Assembly: GCA_902766875.1 (NCBI GenBank)
Contig: CACXFI010000026.1
Coordinates: 1-18,126, forward strand
DNA: 18,126 nt
From: an uncultured Erysipelotrichaceae bacterium
Lineage (GTDB): Bacteria; Bacillota_I; Bacilli_A; RF39; UBA660
Reading direction: 5' to 3'
Part shown: positions 13,541 through 18,126 of the stretch, piece after piece
Layout: each line of letters begins with the position of its first letter
Numbering within the stretch: the stretch's first letter is position 1
Position numbers and translations under genes: made by a program
The notes under the pieces: generated by a model
What the model saw: only the letters and a program-made list of their open reading frames with translations
Told to the model about the DNA's origin: nothing
Databases searched by the model: none

Positions 13541-14470
13541 TTATTTTCTATTTTCTAATTTAGATACTATATCTTTTATTTTTCTAAATCTGTGATTTAG
13601 GCCTGATTTAGTTATATCTTTTTTTAAATCTTTACTCATAATATCAGCAAGTTCTGATAGAGATGATTCTGGATATTTTGTTCTATATTCTATTACTTCT
13701 TTTAATTTATCATCAATAGTATCTAATAAATCATATTTTCTTAATACCTCTATATCTTTTAATTGCTTATTAGCTGTAAAGAATATTTTATCCATATTAG
13801 CTTGTTCACAATTATTAAGTCTATTAGTCATATTTTTATGATCTCTATATATTCTTATATCCTCATAATACATAACAGCATTATAGGCCATTATTATTCT
13901 TAAAAAATCGGATATTTTTTCTGATTCTTTTATATAAACCATATAGTTTTTTTCTCTTCTAATTATTTTACTATTTAATCTATAATTATTAAGTAAATCA
14001 TCTATAAACTTGGCATATTCTATATTATCTACTAAAAACTCTAGGTGATATCTAGATGTTTTAGGATCATTTATACTTCCACAAGATATAAATAATCCTC
14101 TTAGATATGCTCTTATACTATCTTCATCGGATATTATATATTCTTTAGGTATATTTAAATAATTGTTACTATTATCAATTATTGATAAATCTTTTAAGAT
14201 TTCATTTTTTTTATTTTTTACTGTTATTATATAATCTAGATTTTTACTAAAATTGTATCTATATCTTACTGTAATAACAGGGATTATATCGTAAATATTT
14301 TTAAATAGTTTGAATATTCTTCTTGCTACAGCATTATTTTCTATATTTATTCTTATATTATCATCTATAGAAGCACTATTTCTTACTATAGCTGATAATT
14401 CACTAATTAATTCTGTTTTGGTACTATCTAATCTAGTTACCTCATCTTTTATGTCCATAGAAAAGCTCAT
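13541..14470 (-). CDS. whiA: DNA-binding protein WhiA
   Basis: 309 aa, the family length. WhiA combines a degenerate LAGLIDADG endonuclease-like fold with a C-terminal helix-turn-helix; in Gram-positives it affects sporulation (Streptomyces) or cell division and chromosome segregation (Bacillus). Seen here: YLRGLFISCGSINDP (122-136) and YHLEF, the conserved RIYRDHKNMTNRLNNCEQANMDK region (206-228) with the invariant NRxxNCExAN pattern, and an HTH-like end (about 267-299). The usual rapZ-yvcK-whiA cluster is absent; instead the gene follows two coiled-coil genes and a DUF1292-like gene, separated from them by a terminator with an overlapping promoter. GGTGAT lies 4 nt before the chosen ATG. 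Confidence 0.95.
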   Translation of the reverse strand: MSFSMDIKDEVTRLDSTKTELISELSAIVRNSASIDDNIRINIENNAVARRIFKLFKNIYDIIPVITVRYRYNFSKNLDYIITVKNKKNEILKDLSIIDNSNNYLNIPKEYIISDEDSIRAYLRGLFISCGSINDPKTSRYHLEFLVDNIEYAKFIDDLLNNYRLNSKIIRREKNYMVYIKESEKISDFLRIIMAYNAVMYYEDIRIYRDHKNMTNRLNNCEQANMDKIFFTANKQLKDIEVLRKYDLLDTIDDKLKEVIEYRTKYPESSLSELADIMSKDLKKDITKSGLNHRFRKIKDIVSKLENRK

Positions 14471-14492
14471 ATTATCACCAAATTTCTAAATT

Positions 14493-14521
14493 ATTATAAC
14501 AAAAAAAAGAAAAGTTTTCTA
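14493..14521 (-). promoter_or_regulatory. Promoter of whiA
   Basis: TATAAT (14493-14498) preceded by TGT (extended -10), with TAGAAA (14516-14521, four of six -35 matches) 17 bp upstream. The promoter overlaps the terminator of the preceding operon. Predicted start about 15 nt before the whiA ATG. Confidence 0.7.
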
Positions 14522-14540
14522 TAATTAAGATAAACTTTCT
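14501..14540 (-). terminator. Intrinsic terminator after the coiled-coil/DUF1292 operon
   Basis: AGAAAGTTT (overlapping the last codons of the small gene) pairs with AAACTTTTCT with one bulged T, followed by a run of T. The loop is ~13 nt and the stem AT-rich, so strength is moderate. Confidence 0.7.
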
Positions 14541-14773
14541 ATAAATACAGGTAATATCTTTTTCAACTTTTCTTCTCCTACTATTTCATCAAGATAATAT
14601 TTATCATTATCTTTTGTTACTTTTACTATTTTGTAATTATCTAGAATATCAGTTCTTGTTTCATTTATTTGTGCTATATATAGATAATCTTCTAATTCAA
14701 AATTAATTTTACCAACTATCAAATAATTCTCACCGTTACCTAAAGTTAGTACTTTATTTACAATTAAATCCAT
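14525..14773 (-). CDS. Small acidic DUF1292-like protein
   Basis: 82 aa from the ATG at 14773, which follows GGGAGG by 8 nt; the upstream in-frame TTG lies at the Shine-Dalgarno. The sequence is beta-rich (ENYLIVGKINFELEDYLYIAQ, YKIVKVTKDNDKYYLDEIVG) and acidic, resembling the YrzB/DUF1292 family of unknown function in Bacillota, where a short sheet protein reads 'yLvv..ie.e.eeYl...' in this way. The resemblance is by eye. It starts 2 nt after the stop of the second coiled-coil gene, so it is the last gene of that operon. Confidence 0.8.
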   Translation of the reverse strand: MDLIVNKVLTLGNGENYLIVGKINFELEDYLYIAQINETRTDILDNYKIVKVTKDNDKYYLDEIVGEEKLKKILPVFIESLS

Positions 14774-14775
14774 TA

Positions 14776-16377
14776 TTATTCCTCCCAACCATTTATACTA
14801 GGAAATTCAAAGTCATCATCGTTATTACCCCAGAATGAATTTTGATTATTTCCTACTTCATTTGTATTACTTCCAGTAAGTGAGCTTACTGTTGGTAAAT
14901 CTGTAAAATCAGGTAGTGATAAATCGTCATCACTCATACTGTAACTAGATAATTCTTCTTGATGGTCTACTACTGGCTTAGGTTCTTCAATAGGTTTATT
15001 AATAGGTTTAATTTCTTTTAATATAGGTGTTGGTTTTGGATTTAACATCTCACCTACTTTAATCATAACATTTTTAGTTTTTTCTGTTACTTTTAATATA
15101 TCTATTGAAGTTGGATCACTGATTTTTATTATTTGATTATCTTTAGGTTGTTCTTCTACCATTGGTTTTAAATTTAAATCTTTATTTGTATAATCAGGCT
15201 CTTCATAATTTGATTCATCATCTTGATAGTTGTACGTATCTTCTATATTATTAATACTTGTATTATAATCTAAATTAAAATCTAAATCTTGATAAGCATT
15301 TTTTTTCTTTATTATAGAGTATTCTTCCAAAAGATCTGTTATTTCTTTTTGGTCTAGTTCTTCTTTATATCTATCTAATTCAACAGTACTATCAGCTATT
15401 TTTTCTTTTAAGTTTTCTATGTTATCATTTATTTCTTTTTCTTTTAATATTTTTTCGTATTGTATATCTAATAGACTATATAACTTAGATAATTTATCTT
15501 CTTCTCTAATATTTAATTCAGTTCTAGTATTAATTCTATCATCTAATATTTCTCTTATTTTATTTCTTTTATTATATATAGTCTCAAATTCGTTACATAT
15601 AACGAATACTAATCTATAAATACTAAGTAAAAAGTATCTTTCAATTTTATTGTAATAATCTTCTTTAGCGTTATCAATATATGATAAGTATTCTCTTTCT
15701 TCTCTTGATGATATACCAGCTTTTTTTAAAGCTCTAAATGTTTTTTGAAATATTTCTAAAGTTTTTTTACTATCCATTACTGATGGATTAGTATCTGCAA
15801 TTTCTTTATCTATTTCTTCGACATTTCTTAAAACAATTGTATTATCTGCAACTATTTTTTTGAAAAGATCAGATAATTCTTTTTCTAATCTTATGTTATC
15901 TTCTTCATAATTTTCTTTTTCTTCATAAGATTTATCTAATTCATTTTGGTATTTTTTAATATTCTTGCTTGTTTCATCAACTATTTGAGTGTTTTTTAAA
16001 TATTTATCTATACATGCTAATCTATTTTTATATTCTGGTAATTTACTTTCATCTTTTATTTCTTCTAAATCGGTTATCCTGTGTCCTGTTACATTATAGA
16101 AATCCTCTTCTAAAGCATTTCTTTGTGCTATTCTTCCTTCTATAAATCCAACTAAATCTTTTAATCTTTTTTGTTCTTCTTCTAAATTTTTAGTTTTATA
16201 ATATTTGTTATTAATTGTATCTAAAAATTCTTCACCATTCATAGCATCTATTTCTCTAGCAGATGTTTCAAAATTGGCAAGAGCTTCTTCGTCATTATTA
16301 ACATTTCCTAATATCAAACTCATTCTAAGTATTTTATACTTATTTTCTTTGATTTTTTTACTAGTTTCTTCTTGCAT
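14776..16377 (-). CDS. Coiled-coil protein, second of a homologous pair
   Basis: 533 aa from the ATG at 16377, which follows AGAGGTGAT closely. An ATG at 16395 overlapping the previous stop (TAATG) is an alternative but has no Shine-Dalgarno. There is no signal peptide or membrane anchor. Residues 1-355 are mostly charged helices with heptad-like spacing, including one more hydrophobic helix (RYFLLSIYRLVFVICNEFE, 247-265). Residues ~360-533 look disordered and acidic, with Asn, Pro and Ser, and end in Trp-containing patches (NSFWGNNDDDFEF, INGWEE). Residues 65-129 align with 69-132 of the upstream gene product (shared pattern L-E-E...RL..LV..I..RI, TG, L.EYKN, IDKY), so the two arose by duplication. 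Family unknown; a cytoplasmic scaffold is possible. Confidence 0.85.
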   Translation of the reverse strand: MQEETSKKIKENKYKILRMSLILGNVNNDEEALANFETSAREIDAMNGEEFLDTINNKYYKTKNLEEEQKRLKDLVGFIEGRIAQRNALEEDFYNVTGHRITDLEEIKDESKLPEYKNRLACIDKYLKNTQIVDETSKNIKKYQNELDKSYEEKENYEEDNIRLEKELSDLFKKIVADNTIVLRNVEEIDKEIADTNPSVMDSKKTLEIFQKTFRALKKAGISSREEREYLSYIDNAKEDYYNKIERYFLLSIYRLVFVICNEFETIYNKRNKIREILDDRINTRTELNIREEDKLSKLYSLLDIQYEKILKEKEINDNIENLKEKIADSTVELDRYKEELDQKEITDLLEEYSIIKKKNAYQDLDFNLDYNTSINNIEDTYNYQDDESNYEEPDYTNKDLNLKPMVEEQPKDNQIIKISDPTSIDILKVTEKTKNVMIKVGEMLNPKPTPILKEIKPINKPIEEPKPVVDHQEELSSYSMSDDDLSLPDFTDLPTVSSLTGSNTNEVGNNQNSFWGNNDDDFEFPSINGWEE

Positions 16378-16394
16378 TATATCACCTCTTTCCA

Positions 16395-17855
16395 TTAGAA
16401 CCAACTACTTTCTTTTTTATTACCACTATCAGAATTTAAATCTGTTATTTCTTTGTGGCTAAAGAAAGATTCTTCTTCTAATTTAGGTGTATTTAGACTT
16501 GGCATTGAATAATCTTCTTTAAATTTGTTTTCTGGAAGACTAGTTTTCTTTTTTAAAGGGCTTGATGACAGTTTAAGATCATTTCCTTTATTTATTTTAA
16601 TAGAAAAATCTTTTGATTTATTTTCGTCTAAAACAGGATTTTTCTTTTTCTCTAATAACTCTTTAGTCATTTTTTCAATATCTTTATTTCTTTCTGCTTC
16701 TAATAATTTTTGTCTTCTATTTCTTTCTTCCTGTATTTCTTTTTCTCTAAGTAATTTTTTCTGTCTTTCTGCATATTCTCTTTTTTGTTCTTCTAAATAT
16801 ATTGCTTCTTTATATTTCCTTTCGTTTTCTATATATTTGCCAAGAACTTCTTCAAATTTTTCACTTCTATTTTCTCTATCTATTTCTTCTATTGTTTCTA
16901 ATTTATTTTTTCTCTCTTCGTATAAACTATTATAAGTATCTATATCTTGCTGTTCTAATTTAATGGTATTATATTGTTTAAATAGTTCTTCATGTATATA
17001 TTCATATATTTCACTATTAGTTATGTTTTCTAAAATATTATTAATAGTTTCTCTTTTTTCTAATAATTCTTCGTATTCTGAAGCTTCTTTATCATATATA
17101 TCCATTAATTCTAGAATATATTTTTTTTCTTTATATTTTTCATATTCTAAAGTTATTGATGATAGCATATTATCGCATTCCATAATTATATCAGTGGAAT
17201 TTCCAATTTTAGCTTTTCTAACATTTTCTTTAGCTTTTTCTAAGCTATAACCTAATTCTTTATAAGCTAGATTTATTTCTTCTCTTCTTTCTTCTAACTC
17301 TTTGCAATTATATTCTTCGAATACTTTCTTTAATAGAGAAATCATTCTCCTTTCTAATTGCTGATTATTTTTCTTATTTGATTCAATCCTATCATTAGCT
17401 GAACTAATTTTAACATCCAAATTTTTTATATCATTTGAAAATTTCAATCTATTTTGAATATTATCTCTATATTTATCTATTATTTCTATATTATTTTTAT
17501 ATTCTAATATTTCATTTTCTCCCTTTGTAGTATAATGCTCTAAATTATTTCCTGTAAATTGTCTATGCTTTTTTAGAGCTGTATCTACATAATTAATACG
17601 TGAGCTTATTAAATCAACTAATCTTTGTAATTTTAATCTTTCTTCTTTTAAAAATGTTGTCTTTTCCCTTTGAATTTTTTTTAATTCTTCTTCATATAAT
17701 ATATTAGTTAGGTTTAATATTTTAAATTCTAACTTGTCCATTTCTGAGCAAATATCTTCTTTATCATTATTATTATCTATAAAATTTAAAGCTTTTTGGA
17801 ACATTTTATATTGTTTCACATAATTTTGAGCTTCGTCTATTGAGTTTTCGTTCAT
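16395..17855 (-). CDS. Coiled-coil protein, first of a homologous pair
   Basis: 486 aa; family not recognised. It begins MNENSIDEAQ after AGAGGTGAT with 5-nt spacing. Residues ~10-405 are Glu/Lys-rich helix with coiled-coil character; about 350-400 form a highly charged single helix (QKREYAERQKKLLREKE and similar). Residues ~405-486 are Ser/Lys/Pro-rich and probably disordered, ending KKESSWF with an aromatic terminus. There is no signal, membrane segment or nucleotide motif. Residues 69-132 and, more loosely, 135-275 align with the next gene product. It is the first gene of an operon with its paralog and a DUF1292-like gene, driven by a consensus promoter and divergent from tRNA-Leu. A cytoskeletal or division scaffold is a reasonable guess, nothing more. 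Confidence 0.85.
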   Translation of the reverse strand: MNENSIDEAQNYVKQYKMFQKALNFIDNNNDKEDICSEMDKLEFKILNLTNILYEEELKKIQREKTTFLKEERLKLQRLVDLISSRINYVDTALKKHRQFTGNNLEHYTTKGENEILEYKNNIEIIDKYRDNIQNRLKFSNDIKNLDVKISSANDRIESNKKNNQQLERRMISLLKKVFEEYNCKELEERREEINLAYKELGYSLEKAKENVRKAKIGNSTDIIMECDNMLSSITLEYEKYKEKKYILELMDIYDKEASEYEELLEKRETINNILENITNSEIYEYIHEELFKQYNTIKLEQQDIDTYNSLYEERKNKLETIEEIDRENRSEKFEEVLGKYIENERKYKEAIYLEEQKREYAERQKKLLREKEIQEERNRRQKLLEAERNKDIEKMTKELLEKKKNPVLDENKSKDFSIKINKGNDLKLSSSPLKKKTSLPENKFKEDYSMPSLNTPKLEEESFFSHKEITDLNSDSGNKKESSWF

Positions 17856-17876
17856 CGAGAATCACCTCTTAGTCTA

Positions 17877-17904
17877 ATTATATAACATTTAGATTTTTTG
17901 TCAA
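17877..17904 (-). promoter_or_regulatory. Promoter of the coiled-coil operon
   Basis: Consensus TTGACA (17899-17904) and TATAAT (17877-17882) on the minus strand with a 16-bp spacer. The predicted start is about 15 nt before the start codon at 17855, so the 5' leader is very short. The 17905-17985 stretch between this and the tRNA promoter is AT-rich; a further TATAAT at 17907-17912 has no good -35. Confidence 0.85.
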
Positions 17905-17985
17905 TTATTATACTCTAAATATGGGTAAAGTCTATCATATTTTTGTTATTAATAGTTATTTTTTTTAAAAAAAGTAAAAAAAGTG

Positions 17986-18014
17986 TTGTCAAGTCAATAA
18001 AAATGTTATATAAT
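17986..18014 (+). promoter_or_regulatory. Promoter of tRNA-Leu, with A/T tracts upstream
   Basis: Plus-strand TTGTCA (17986-17991) and TATAAT (18009-18014) with a 17-bp spacer. Two runs of seven A (about 17967-17982) before the -35 resemble an UP element, common at stable-RNA promoters. The start would be near 18021, ~22 nt before the mature tRNA. Confidence 0.85.
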
Positions 18015-18042
18015 GAAAAAGCAATGGAGATATTGCATTTGT

Positions 18043-18126
18043 GCCTGAGTGGCGGAATAGGTAGACGCACAGGACTTAAAATCCTGCGAGATTTAACCCT
18101 CGTGTCGGTTCAAGTCCGACCTTAGG
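18043..18126 (+). tRNA. tRNA-Leu (anticodon UAA), 3' end cut by window
   Basis: Acceptor arm GCCTGAG pairs with CTTAGG(C), including one G-U; the last acceptor base and CCA lie outside the window. U8, a D-arm with GGCGGAATAGGTAGACGC, anticodon stem CAGGA/TCCTG with loop CTTAAAA (anticodon UAA), a class II long variable arm (CGAG/CTCG) and a T-arm GTCGG-TTCAAGT-CCGAC are all present. It reads UUA, a leading Leu codon in AT-rich genomes. It is the only plus-strand gene in the window. Confidence 0.96.

Noticed and set aside
16525..16935. Plus-strand 136-codon open frame opposite the first coiled-coil gene
   Set aside because: Composition (Phe, Ser, Leu) is the mirror of Glu/Lys codons on the coding strand; no ribosome-binding site.
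17943..18125. Plus-strand 60-codon open frame
   Set aside because: It runs through the tRNA-Leu promoter and gene; the tRNA explains the sequence, and no Shine-Dalgarno or protein-like composition is present.
1..18126. Insertion sequence, prophage, CRISPR or integrase
   Set aside because: No transposase, integrase, cas-like protein, terminal inverted repeats or spacer arrays seen on either strand.

Overview
The window is AT-rich, densely coded DNA from a low-GC Gram-positive (Bacillota) bacterium. The genes use purine-rich Shine-Dalgarno sites (AGGTGA, GAGGTGAT, AAGGAGG), TGG for Trp, and TAA or TAG stops. Two T-box leaders, an L20-type leader, an alpha2-type glycyl-tRNA synthetase, WhiA and an infC-rpmI-rplT operon all fit this group. 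A D-alanine ligase and WhiA point to a walled cell, so it is probably not a true Mollicute. A small-genome uncultured lineage of Bacilli (RF39-like) would fit, but that is inference.

All protein genes lie on the minus strand, so transcription runs from high to low coordinates. At the right edge a tRNA-Leu(UAA) gene runs off the window on the plus strand. It is divergent from a gene for a long coiled-coil protein (16395-17855). A second, homologous coiled-coil gene follows (14776-16377), then a small DUF1292-like gene and, behind a terminator and new promoter, whiA. Next come tyrS and glyS, each with its own sigma-A-like promoter and T-box leader; the glyS leader is unusually short.

The middle part holds a zinc-ribbon membrane protein and a secreted TPM-domain protein joined by a TAATG stop/start overlap. 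After them come ddl and ruvA, joined the same way, and an unrecognised basic protein. A strong promoter and a ~150-nt attenuator leader then drive infC-rpmI-rplT. infC appears to start at AUC, and L20 carries a ~70-residue Lys/Thr/Glu tail.

The left part is a compact six-gene series after the rplT terminator: an ABC ATPase and permease, a protein with a RelE/HigB-like C-terminal domain, a small HTH-like protein overlapping it by 8 bp, folD, and a membrane-anchored surface protein cut by the window edge.

The most notable observations are: a Ddl whose acceptor-site residues suggest altered second-substrate specificity (possibly D-Ala-D-Lac); the infC leader with a predicted terminator/antiterminator switch plus an AUC start; the duplicated coiled-coil gene pair; and the extended RelE-like/HTH-like gene pair in higBA order.
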